From NCBI GenBank assembly GCA_937983075.1, contig CALKAQ010000063.1, forward strand, positions 54,000 through 117,999: 64,000 nucleotides of DNA. The letters are read 5' to 3'. Numbering within the stretch: position 1 is the stretch's first letter; every line of letters begins with the position of its first letter. Made by a program: the position numbers and the translations under genes. This document shows, one piece after another, positions 26,331 through 33,531 of this stretch. The DNA is from an uncultured bacterium. Lineage in GTDB: Bacteria; Bacillota; Limnochordia; DTU080; JAAYLA01. The notes beneath the pieces are model-generated. The model saw only the letters and a program-made list of their open reading frames with translations, was not told the DNA's origin and did no database searches.

Positions 26331-27323
26331 ATGACAACGCAAGGTGAAATTTTCGATATCACAATTGTAGGCGGTGGACCAACCGGACTCTTTGGTGCGT
26401 TTTACGCCGGATTGCGCGGCATGTCCGTCAAAATCATCGACAGCTTGGAGCAGTTGGGCGGACAGCTGATGGCTCTCTATCCTGAAAAGTATATTTACGA
26501 CGTCGCGGGATTTCCCAAAATTTACGCCAAGGACCTTGTCGAGCAGCTGAAAGAACAGGCCTTCCAGTTTCCGGTAACCACTTGCCTGGGCGAAACGGTC
26601 CTGAATATCGGGCCGCGCGTCGACGGTGTCTTCACTCTCGAGACCGACAAAGGGAAGCACTACAGCCGGGCCATCGTCATCACCGTGGGCATGGGCGCCT
26701 TTACACCGAAAAAGCTCGATATCGAAGGGCTTGAAGCTTACGAAGGAAAGGGAGTTCACTATTTCGTCCCGAAGCTGAGTGAATTCTACAACAAGCGGGT
26801 CTTGATCGTGGGCGGTGGAGATTCGGCCGTCGACTGGGCGCTCGCACTGCACGACAAAGCCGACGTCACTCTCATTCACCGCCGCGACCGCTTCCGTGCA
26901 CACGAAGCAAGTGTCGAGCAGTTGATGGCATCCCAAGCCAAGGTGAAGACCTTCTACGAGCTGCATGAAGTACACGGCGAAGGACACGTCGAAGAAGCCG
27001 TCATCATCAACAACCGCACCCAAGAGACCGAACGTCTCCAGGTGGACGAAATCATTTTGAGCTTGGGCTTCAATCCGGATGTCAAACTTGTGCGCAGCTG
27101 GGGACTCGAAATGGAGGACGGCGGCATCGTCACCAACTCCAAGATGGAAACCAACATCCCCGGCATCTACGCGGCAGGCGACATCGCTCAATATCCCGGC
27201 AAAATCAAACTGATCGCGTGCGGTTTCAGCGAAGCGGCCATCGCCGTCAACGTAGCGGCTACATTCATCAACCCGGACGCCAAACTGTTCCCCGGGCACA
27301 GCACAAGCCTCAAAATGTCTTAA
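26331..27323 (+). CDS. Ferredoxin/flavodoxin-NADP reductase, YumC type
   Basis: The 330-residue flavoprotein resembles thioredoxin reductase but lacks the CxxC redox pair. It has an FAD site (ITIVGGGPTGLFGA), an NADPH site (VLIVGGGDSAVDWA) and the C-terminal AAGDIAQYPGKIKLIACGFSEAA typical of type-2 FNR. It passes electrons between NADPH and ferredoxin or flavodoxin. The ATG lies 11 bases after GGAGGT. A strong terminator follows, and a minus-strand c-di-GMP riboswitch RNA ends just beyond it. Confidence 0.9.
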   Translation: MTTQGEIFDITIVGGGPTGLFGAFYAGLRGMSVKIIDSLEQLGGQLMALYPEKYIYDVAGFPKIYAKDLVEQLKEQAFQFPVTTCLGETVLNIGPRVDGVFTLETDKGKHYSRAIVITVGMGAFTPKKLDIEGLEAYEGKGVHYFVPKLSEFYNKRVLIVGGGDSAVDWALALHDKADVTLIHRRDRFRAHEASVEQLMASQAKVKTFYELHEVHGEGHVEEAVIINNRTQETERLQVDEIILSLGFNPDVKLVRSWGLEMEDGGIVTNSKMETNIPGIYAAGDIAQYPGKIKLIACGFSEAAIAVNVAATFINPDAKLFPGHSTSLKMS

Positions 27324-27333
27324 ACATCCGAAG

Positions 27334-27362
27334 GCCGGGGTGCCTGCTCGCCCCGGCTTTTT
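27334..27362 (+). terminator. Intrinsic terminator of the FNR gene
   Basis: GCCGGGG pairs with CCCCGGC and is followed by TTTTT. Confidence 0.85.
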
Positions 27363-27396
27363 CTTTTGCGCATCCGCCGTCGGGCTGGAAAAGATA

Positions 27397-27430
27397 AAAA
27401 GAAAACACCCCATTCTTGCGAATAGGGTGC
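27397..27430 (-). terminator. Terminator of the riboswitch transcript
   Basis: On the minus strand GCACCCTATTC-GCAA-GAATGGGGTG is followed by TTTTCTTTTT. The GCAA tetraloop and a U-G pair form only in this orientation; the plus strand has an A-C mismatch there, so the element was shaped for minus-strand RNA. Confidence 0.8.
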
Positions 27431-27540
27431 TTTCCCTCTGGGGTTGTGGAACAAGGGAAACAGGGGATGTTTCCGCCGATTCCAACAGGATCCTCCGAAG
27501 GGGAAGCACCGAAACGACACCGTGCCAGAAGGGACTCCGT

Positions 27541-27629
27541 TCGGCAGTCCGACCGTCATGGCCAGTTGCCTGGCTTTAGACTCGTGACTTTGCGTCCTTG
27601 GCTTTCGCCAAGTTTGCCCTGTTCGCTGC
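27541..27629 (-). promoter_or_regulatory. c-di-GMP-I (GEMM) riboswitch aptamer
   Basis: The minus strand reads ACAGGGCAAAC, a TTGGC-GAAA-GCCAA tetraloop hairpin, then GGACGCAAAG, CTAAA and a closing GC-rich arm with GGTCGGACTGCC. This order and these bases are those of the Vc2-type c-di-GMP-I class. GCAG/CTGC can close the outer helix. The GGG before CAAAC keeps the guanine linked to c-di-GMP rather than cGAMP specificity. Confidence 0.88.
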
Positions 27630-27658
27630 AAATCCCCATTCGTAGGCCTGTCGCAGAG

Positions 27659-27687
27659 TTTATACCACAAAAATACTGTTTCGTCAA
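27659..27687 (-). promoter_or_regulatory. SigA-type promoter of the riboswitch RNA
   Basis: On the minus strand TTGACG and TATAAA are separated by 17 bases. The -35 element includes the stop codon of the isochorismatase-like gene, so the RNA has its own start immediately behind that gene. Confidence 0.8.
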
Positions 27688-28343
27688 GACAACAATTGCT
27701 GATATATGTAAAATACATCATCAAGTGCCGGCTGAAATGCGCCAGGCTCTTGCCACTTCCAGGCACGATACGCCTCACCGCCGATCCCTTTCAGCAGCTC
27801 GCTCGTGCGCACGATTTCGATCCCATACACCCAATTGGCCATGTTGATGACTGCCATCGCGTGACCAAGTTGAGACGTCGCGGCGGCCATGTCCGCGACC
27901 AAAATCGTGTCGTAGTCGCGATAGAACGCATCGTAAACCGTGTTGAGGACACACCCGTCCGTCACGAAGCCCCCCACGATGAGCGTGCGGCGATTGAAAC
28001 GCCTTAACAGCAGCTCGAGTTCGCTGGCGTAAAAGGCGCTCCAACGCTGCTTGTCCACCACATAGTCACCGGGCTGCGGCTTCGCCGCCTCATGAAACGC
28101 CACTCCCTCCGAACTTTCCGCATAGTAGAGCGGTCGCCCGTGAGCGTCCAACGGCTCGTGCAATGCTGCATCCATTGCTCCATGGCAGTAAACGTGCCGC
28201 GTATAAATGACCGGAATGCCGTTTGCCCGACAGCATTCGCTCAATTTCACCGCGTGGTCGATCACTTCCGCAAAACCTTCAACACCATTGGACGACTCTT
28301 TTTGCAAATCGATCAGCAACAAAACGAGATCATCACAATTCAT
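27684..28343 (-). CDS. Isochorismatase-family cysteine hydrolase
   Basis: The 219-residue protein has the family triad: Asp in VLLLIDLQ, Lys in VDKQRWSAF and Cys in FVTDGCVLNTVYDAF. Members include nicotinamidases, ureidoacrylate and N-carbamoyl hydrolases and isochorismatases; the substrate is not clear here. ATG at 28343 is chosen because GAGGGAGG precedes it and because a minus-strand promoter at 28407-28435 would exclude the longer start. Confidence 0.85.
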   Translation of the reverse strand: MNCDDLVLLLIDLQKESSNGVEGFAEVIDHAVKLSECCRANGIPVIYTRHVYCHGAMDAALHEPLDAHGRPLYYAESSEGVAFHEAAKPQPGDYVVDKQRWSAFYASELELLLRRFNRRTLIVGGFVTDGCVLNTVYDAFYRDYDTILVADMAAATSQLGHAMAVINMANWVYGIEIVRTSELLKGIGGEAYRAWKWQEPGAFQPALDDVFYIYQQLLS

Positions 28344-28388
28344 GCCCCTAGGCGCCTCCCTCGCGTCGCGTTCGACTTTTGGAGCTTG

Positions 28389-28416
28389 CTGACAACACTC
28401 GTATTCATCATATAAA
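28389..28416 (+). promoter_or_regulatory. Promoter of the MFS transporter gene
   Basis: CTGACA and TATAAA are separated by 16 bases, about 43 bases before the chosen start codon. It overlaps a divergent promoter on the other strand. Confidence 0.5.
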
Positions 28417-28435
28417 ATAGGTACCATATTGCTAA
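28407..28435 (-). promoter_or_regulatory. Promoter of the isochorismatase-like gene
   Basis: On the minus strand TTAGCA and TATGAT are separated by 17 bases. The overlap with the MFS promoter suggests mutual exclusion or shared control of the divergent pair. Confidence 0.5.
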
Positions 28436-28458
28436 TATTGAAAGGGTGCCTTGAACGA

Positions 28459-29652
28459 TTGGCCTACCGCGGCGTCATTCGGTACAGCTACGCGATCTAT
28501 GCAGCCATTGGTTCCACGCTGACCTTAGTCGGCCGGCTGATTCCCGCCATGGCGGCAGCGTTTAACGTGGGATACGATGCCTATAGCCCCTTTTATCTGA
28601 TCAGCACGCTGTGCCACCTCATCACGGTATTTTCCGCTGGTGTGTTCGTCGAAAGCTTGGGGACACGCCGCTTCTATCGGCTTGGCCTGTGGCTGGCGGC
28701 CGCCGGCTGCGGCATCATGGTGCTGGCGCCGCAGTGGGCCTGGATTGTGGCCGGGTTCAGCGTCTTTCAAATCGGATTCGCCTTTTTGGCGGTCGGCCTG
28801 AACACGGTGGTTATCGATGCACGGCCCGAATCGCGCAGTCAAGCCCTAACCTATCTTCATCTGTTCTACTCGATTGGCGCCGTCGTCGGTCCGCTTTTTA
28901 GCCACATGCTGACAAACTGGTCCGGCCAGTGGATGACGCCATTCCTGGTGATCGGCATCCTTTTTGCCCTTCTCGGCCTCATGCTGCCGCTGTTCGAGTT
29001 CCCGGCCCGCAACCAGCCGGTCGAACGACAAACGTTCAGTTGGCAAAGCATGCGTATTTTGTTGAGCCCGGTCGTCCTATTCCTCGCCTTGACGACATCC
29101 CTCTATGTAGGAAGCGAACAAGGCATTTCAGTATGGATGTACACCTACCTCGTCGAGCACCATAACGCCGCAGACTTGTTCGGCGCTGCGCTTAATTCGC
29201 TTTTTTGGGCCGGTCTCACGTTAGGGCGACTTTTTTCAGGCAAGTTCAACGCACGGCTTGGCAACGCGAACGCCCTTGTTTTATTCATCGCTTGCGCCAC
29301 GATTTCCCTTACGTTCGGTCTGTTCACGAATGCAGTCTGGCTTGTGGTCGTTTCCTTTTTCTTGAGCGGGTTGAGTTTTTCCGGTACCTTTCCTTCGCTC
29401 CTCGCTTTCGGCAGCGAAGTGGCACCAAGCCATTCCGCTGCAGTCAACGGAATCCTCCTTGCTGCAGCGAGCATCGGCTCGTCGACCCTTCCGGCCTTGA
29501 TGGGGCACATCGCCGAAAACGTCAGTATTCGGAGCGCCCTGCTTACGGCCTATGGAACTACGTTGGCGTTGCTCATTTCGGTGCTGGTTGTCTGGCTCCT
29601 GTACAAGCGGACGCTCAATCAAAGTCAGGAATTGCGAAAACAAGAGATTTGA
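28459..29652 (+). CDS. Major facilitator superfamily transporter
   Basis: The 397-residue protein has twelve hydrophobic helices in two halves with a central polar loop near residue 185-200. Patterns such as VESLGTRRFYRLG after helix 2 and GRLFSGKFNARLG after helix 8 match MFS loops. It loosely resembles the sugar-transporter branch, but the substrate is unknown. TTG at 28459 follows GAAAGGGTG at ten bases; a TTG at 28429 would leave almost no leader. It is divergent from the isochorismatase-like gene. Confidence 0.85.
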   Translation: MAYRGVIRYSYAIYAAIGSTLTLVGRLIPAMAAAFNVGYDAYSPFYLISTLCHLITVFSAGVFVESLGTRRFYRLGLWLAAAGCGIMVLAPQWAWIVAGFSVFQIGFAFLAVGLNTVVIDARPESRSQALTYLHLFYSIGAVVGPLFSHMLTNWSGQWMTPFLVIGILFALLGLMLPLFEFPARNQPVERQTFSWQSMRILLSPVVLFLALTTSLYVGSEQGISVWMYTYLVEHHNAADLFGAALNSLFWAGLTLGRLFSGKFNARLGNANALVLFIACATISLTFGLFTNAVWLVVVSFFLSGLSFSGTFPSLLAFGSEVAPSHSAAVNGILLAAASIGSSTLPALMGHIAENVSIRSALLTAYGTTLALLISVLVVWLLYKRTLNQSQELRKQEI

Positions 29653-29816
29653 CGCCGACTAGGGAGATTGGAAAAACGAGAATGTTGTTTACCAGCGCAA
29701 ACACAGAACTTAGGGTCCGAAATTCATCGGAAACTCCGGTTGACCTACGAATGCAAGCGCTCTAGTATTAATGGCGTTGTGCTTATCAAAAATATGATGA
29801 AAAGAGGATAATGATC

Positions 29817-30071
29817 GTGCCCACCGTCACACGTACAGCGTCCATGCTTGAAATAATTCGTCAAGATCTCGAATCCATTCGTGCAGAACTGCTCAGAGCA
29901 TTTATTGCGGCCAACGAGTGTCATCACGATCCACGGGTTCTTCAGCTTTCACGCAAGTTCGATCGTGTGCTCAACTTATACATGCGAGCTGTAAAGAGCG
30001 TTTCTAACGACGTGCACGATCTAGAAGTCGAATCAACTCTCCCAAATCAAAGGGCTTCGTCACAACCGTAG
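29817..30071 (+). CDS. Spo0E-like aspartyl-phosphate phosphatase
   Basis: The 84-residue protein has the Spo0E two-helix pattern: an N-terminal helix LEIIRQDLESIRAELLRAF, a short turn, then VLQLSRKFDRVLNLYMRA. Spo0E proteins carry SQELD at this place; here it is SRKFD, keeping the key Ser and Asp. The family dephosphorylates Spo0A-P and delays sporulation. GTG at 29817 has better spacing from AGAGGA than the ATG at 29811. Its last 68 bases overlap the convergent receiver gene. Confidence 0.7.
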   Translation: MPTVTRTASMLEIIRQDLESIRAELLRAFIAANECHHDPRVLQLSRKFDRVLNLYMRAVKSVSNDVHDLEVESTLPNQRASSQP

Positions 30072-30357
30072 CGACATCCAAGTTTTCCGGCAGATACGGC
30101 AGCCCTGTGATCACGGCAACGGGCGTATCCTTATTCTTGACGGATAACTTCAGCATACGAATAAAATCTTTCGCCGAAACATGGCCCGGGTCGATATAGT
30201 CCATGATAATTCCCCAAAACTCGATACTGCGAATCATGCCCAACGACTCCGCCCGGGAAGATACGACATGCGGCGTATACCCAGAAGCAAGCAAAAAATC
30301 CTTTAACGCCCGCTGCAAAAAAGGTCCGTCCTCAATCACGAGCACACGACGCATCAT
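30004..30357 (-). CDS. Stand-alone receiver-domain protein
   Basis: The 117-residue single receiver domain has acidic residues ED (9-10), the phosphoacceptor Asp53 in IIMDYIDPG, a Thr in AVITG and Lys in VTKPF. It has no output domain, like Spo0F or CheY. Its gene is convergent with and overlaps the Spo0E-like gene. A phosphorelay role is inference from that position. ATG at 30357 follows GTGAGG; the ATG at 30354 is also possible. Confidence 0.8.
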   Translation of the reverse strand: MMRRVLVIEDGPFLQRALKDFLLASGYTPHVVSSRAESLGMIRSIEFWGIIMDYIDPGHVSAKDFIRMLKLSVKNKDTPVAVITGLPYLPENLDVATVVTKPFDLGELIRLLDRARR

Positions 30358-30698
30358 CTTAAGCCTCACTTTTTTGCCATGGCACCGAATAATTTATGCG
30401 AGAAGCTGCTCGCCCCCGCCCCCTTCTTGCGAGTGGTCGGCATCCATGGCAAACTCACTGAGCTTGTTTACGCCATACGCCGACGTCTCACACCCCCTGT
30501 CGAGTTCATTTCGCCCTACGATTCGACAGATCCTTGCAAAATCCAATGAGGATGGCTTTTCCCCTCCACTTCGGTCGCCGTTCTTCCATTTTATTTGACT
30601 GCAGGATACAAGAATCACCATGGAGAATCGTCGATTCAAGCGGGAACGAACATGACGATTATTGCGACGTGAGCCACAATTCCTCGAGGAGGTATATC
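30358..30698 (+). other. Intergenic region with a dyad
   Basis: This 341-base stretch shows no convincing gene. It contains a 7-bp dyad CTGTCGA-N19-TCGACAG at 30497-30529. One arm includes TGTCGAA, which matches a Spo0A box on the minus strand by chance or design. Confidence 0.3.
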
Positions 30699-31574
30699 AT
30701 GCGCTCTTTTGCCAACCGCCTGCGTCTTCTTGCTCCCTTATCACTGATGTGCATTCTCGCCCTGTCTCTACCGGTTTGGAGCGCCGAACGCATTTCATTG
30801 CCCGGTCATCTTCCGGTGGGAGAAACTGCTCGTTACGACCTCGTGTTTTTCAGCAGCCGCTCCTTCCTCCGGAACATCCATCAAGCAGGCGAGCTGGATT
30901 CGGCCATAACCAACGGAAGGATTACATTCTATTACGGCAATGAGCTCCGTGGTGATCGGCTGCCGTTGGAATACAGCATCCAAAACTTTTCCTATCGCAC
31001 TCCTTCCTACATTGCAGCCGGCATCATAAGCAGCAATGAACGTTTTTCAGGGCAACTGAGCTCAACAGGCGATGTCCTTGCAGCCGAACTGCATCCTCGG
31101 CTGTTTGATCTCGGACTGTATATGGAACATATTTTCGGGCTGACCGTTTTCATCCCGCCAACGGACGCAGTTGCCGTCGGCGATTCCTGGCACCGTTCGA
31201 TCCAAACCACAGTCACCGACGTTGCAGCTAAACCGTCATTTACTGGGATCGTCAACATCGACATCATCTACACGCTGCAAGCCGTCGATAAGAATGCCGG
31301 CGTGGCGCAAATCGTCTTTGAAGAGACGCGCACGCATACCGACTTGGCCAACGATGCCACCGAACGATATACGATCCGACGTGAATCGAACACATTCGGC
31401 ATTATGGAAGTTTCGCTCGAAACAGGGCACGTGCTGTCCGCAGTTGCGCACAATCGTGTTGAAATCACGCGGATTCCACCATATCAACAGGCATTCGAAG
31501 GCAAAGCAACTATTGATCGACTGCAAATGCTCAGCGACATACGCCTGGAGCGTGTAACGGGCCCCGAGGAATAA
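30699..31574 (+). CDS. Secreted hypothetical protein
   Basis: The 291-residue product has a clear signal peptide (about 1-29, ending near VWSA). The rest is predicted beta-rich, with repeated YDLVFF/YIAAG/VVFEETR-like strands, and resembles nothing I can name. It may be a cell-surface or periplasmic protein. The ATG at 30699 lies seven bases after GAGGAGG; an upstream in-frame ATG at 30534 would bury the signal peptide. No membrane anchor or sortase motif follows. Confidence 0.75.
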   Translation: MRSFANRLRLLAPLSLMCILALSLPVWSAERISLPGHLPVGETARYDLVFFSSRSFLRNIHQAGELDSAITNGRITFYYGNELRGDRLPLEYSIQNFSYRTPSYIAAGIISSNERFSGQLSSTGDVLAAELHPRLFDLGLYMEHIFGLTVFIPPTDAVAVGDSWHRSIQTTVTDVAAKPSFTGIVNIDIIYTLQAVDKNAGVAQIVFEETRTHTDLANDATERYTIRRESNTFGIMEVSLETGHVLSAVAHNRVEITRIPPYQQAFEGKATIDRLQMLSDIRLERVTGPEE

Positions 31575-32128
31575 TCAAGCTTATCATCAAGTGTAAAGGG
31601 CACGGGGCGCTGCGAGCCAGTGAACCTGAGAGCTACGTTCTGAGCGGTTGTACGATCCACATAGGTTTTGGTGCACGTGACGCAATCAGTCTAGCGCAGA
31701 GTGGAGAAAACCAAGAATAGCGTTTATTGTATGGCGCATACTCTAATAAAAACGCCAGCCAACAAGTACGCCTCGATATGATCGGTTCAGCGATTTCTAT
31801 AGAAGAAGTCGCTGAACCGATCTGCGTTCTGCAGCTAAGCTATAGGAAATCGGACATGCTCTAAACCGCACAGGCTCCGGCCCAAGGCTCAAGTTTGAGC
31901 CGTTCGTCATCCCCCACAGTCCGCCCCTCACGCACCTCTCAGCTATTCGCTCCACACAATCCGCCGCCCCTGACACTCCGAGCTCATGCGATGTCCAAAC
32001 GCCTGCGCCGGCCGCTTCTGGCAGGTCGTCCCCGAGCAAATCCCCGGGATACGTCAACCGAAAATATTGCGCAAATGGTCACGAACTCCCCCTACATCGC
32101 CATAGCATAAGCCGAGGTGAGAGTAGGA
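31575..32128 (+). other. Long non-coding stretch with a perfect 14-bp hairpin
   Basis: This 554-base gap has no supportable gene. It holds a perfect 14-bp inverted repeat (31780-31793 with 31809-31822) without a T-run, and a smaller GGCTCAA/TTGAGCC dyad near 31888. Part after 31860 is unusually C-rich on the plus strand. I see no match to the yybP-ykoY manganese riboswitch, although an MntP-like gene follows. Confidence 0.4.
31780..31822. repeat. Perfect 14-bp inverted repeat, 15-base loop
   Basis: GATCGGTTCAGCGA is mirrored by TCGCTGAACCGATC. Neither strand has a following T-run, so it is more likely a protein-binding site or stable RNA hairpin than a terminator. Confidence 0.7.
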
Positions 32129-32824
32129 ATGGAAGTCTTCGGACCCTTGTTTCTCACTGTTGCAGTTAGTATTGATTCGCTCGGGGTCGGAATTACATAC
32201 GGGCTGCGGCAGGTTCGCTTCGCACCTTGGTCTTTGGTGATCATAGGCTTATGCACATTGGGCCTGATGGGAACTGCGATGATATTCGGCCGGTTCTTCC
32301 AGCATCTCATCCCGCAACATCTTGGCGGCATGATAGGCGGGCTGATATTGATTGGCATTGGACTATGGCACACATTGCGATACTTGAAGGAGGCCAAAGC
32401 GGGTAAACGGGCAACCGCCAAGGCGCCTCACGGTGAAGAAGGGCAAACGGCTGCGGCAGCGGGCGACGACAGCGTTGAAACGTCGAACATTCTCACCGCC
32501 TTTCGCCTCCCGTACTTAGGCATCATGATTCAGATACTCCATGATCCGATGCAAGCCGACGCAGACGCCTCATCCAGTATCGACGTGCGTGAAGCGTTCG
32601 TACTCGGACTCGCACTCGGCATGGACGCATTCGGTGCTGGTTTCGGCGCCGCTGTAGCCGGATTTTCGTTCGTGATGATCCCACTTGTTGCCGCAGCTTC
32701 GATATTATTCTTGGTGTTGGGTTGCACACTAGGCCATTGGCGTGTATTGCAAATTGCAGGTCAGAACTTCATTTTTCTTCCCGGCATGCTCTTGATGGGC
32801 CTTGGATTGCTGCAACTGCTGTAA
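32129..32824 (+). CDS. ytaF: YtaF sporulation membrane protein (MntP-like)
   Basis: The 231-residue protein has six hydrophobic helices in two repeats. The first has VAVSIDSLGVGITYGLRQ and the second LALGMDAFGAGFGAAVAG, the paired Asp-containing helices of the MntP/YtaF family. The YtaF subgroup is found in spore formers; its biochemical role is unclear, and MntP itself exports Mn(II). ATG at 32129 follows GAGGTGA; GTG at 32117 is less likely. Confidence 0.8.
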   Translation: MEVFGPLFLTVAVSIDSLGVGITYGLRQVRFAPWSLVIIGLCTLGLMGTAMIFGRFFQHLIPQHLGGMIGGLILIGIGLWHTLRYLKEAKAGKRATAKAPHGEEGQTAAAAGDDSVETSNILTAFRLPYLGIMIQILHDPMQADADASSSIDVREAFVLGLALGMDAFGAGFGAAVAGFSFVMIPLVAAASILFLVLGCTLGHWRVLQIAGQNFIFLPGMLLMGLGLLQLL

Positions 32825-32853
32825 ACACCTGTCGCCTACTTGCCTGCACGGAG

Positions 32854-33348
32854 TCAGGAGTCGGCTAGTTGTTCGTAATATCGCTCCCGAGAAGCCCGAA
32901 TGACCTCCCAGGCAACGGCACGATCTTGCCAACCCCCAACCTCTGTCCACTTGGCTTCCAGGTCTTTGTACACCTGGAAAAAGTGCGTGATTTCACGAAG
33001 CAAATGCTGCGGAACGTCGTTCAGCGTTTTGACCCAGTTCCACTGCGGATCGTTCACCGGCACGCAAAGAATCTTTTCGTCCGGGCCGTTTTCATCTCTC
33101 ATCTCAAACAGTCCGACCGGGTGAGCGCGAATGATGCATCCAGAAAACGTCGCCTCACCGACAAGAACAAGAGCGTCAAGCGCATCTCCGTCAGATGCCA
33201 GCGTATCCAAAACAAACCCATAATCGGCCGGATAGTGGACCGCTGAAAAGAGCATGCGATCGAGGTAGAACCGTCCGGTCTTCGGATCGTACTCGTATTT
33301 GTTTCGGCTCCCTTTCGGGATTTCCACCATAACTTCGATGTACGTCAT
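32854..33348 (-). CDS. ppa: Inorganic pyrophosphatase, family I
   Basis: The 164-residue enzyme has the family I signature: VEIPKGSRNKYEYD at the start, HYPADYGFV, and SDGDALDALVLVGE with the metal-binding aspartates. It hydrolyses pyrophosphate to phosphate and drives biosynthetic reactions forward. ATG at 33348 lies after AAGGAGG; a TTG seven codons earlier would include the ribosome binding site. Confidence 0.93.
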   Translation of the reverse strand: MTYIEVMVEIPKGSRNKYEYDPKTGRFYLDRMLFSAVHYPADYGFVLDTLASDGDALDALVLVGEATFSGCIIRAHPVGLFEMRDENGPDEKILCVPVNDPQWNWVKTLNDVPQHLLREITHFFQVYKDLEAKWTEVGGWQDRAVAWEVIRASRERYYEQLADS

Positions 33349-33460
33349 GTCGTCCTCCTTGTCGTTCAAACACCCGTTGCCGGCGCACTAGCCGGCGTTT
33401 GGATTATTGCCTGCCGGTCGAAACTCCATGCCATTGATATTCTATGTACCCGTGCGCAAG

Positions 33461-33505
33461 GAAAAAATGGGTTTCGAGGCGAGGAGTCCCTCGCCTGAAA
33501 CCCAT
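33461..33505 (-). terminator. Intrinsic terminator of the Gfo/Idh/MocA gene
   Basis: On the minus strand ATGGGTTTC and GGCGAGG arms pair with CCTCGCC and GAAACCCAT, followed by TTTTTTCC. Confidence 0.85.
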
Positions 33506-33531
33506 GCTTAAACCGTTTGTAAAGGTAGAGC

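Larger units (their letters stand above)
27397..27652 (-). ncRNA. Stand-alone c-di-GMP-I riboswitch transcript
   Basis: This roughly 255-base minus-strand transcript is predicted from a consensus promoter (27659-27687), a c-di-GMP-I aptamer (27541-27629), about 110 bases of structured sequence including GGAAACA/TGTTTCC, and a terminator at its end. No credible open reading frame follows before the antisense strand of the FNR gene. It may be a free c-di-GMP-sensing RNA, or a switch whose read-through yields antisense RNA against FNR. Confidence 0.7.

Noticed and set aside
26205..27509. 434-codon open frame antisense to the ferredoxin-NADP reductase gene
   Set aside because: The plus-strand enzyme has clear FAD and NADPH motifs; the antisense frame lacks domains and crosses two terminators.
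27320..27778. 152-codon frame downstream of the c-di-GMP riboswitch
   Set aside because: It begins before the promoter, runs through aptamer and terminator, and has no credible ribosome binding site or domain; it is not the gene controlled by the switch.
31575..32128. yybP-ykoY manganese riboswitch before the MntP-like gene
   Set aside because: The conserved loops of that class are not present; the hairpin there is a simple perfect stem.
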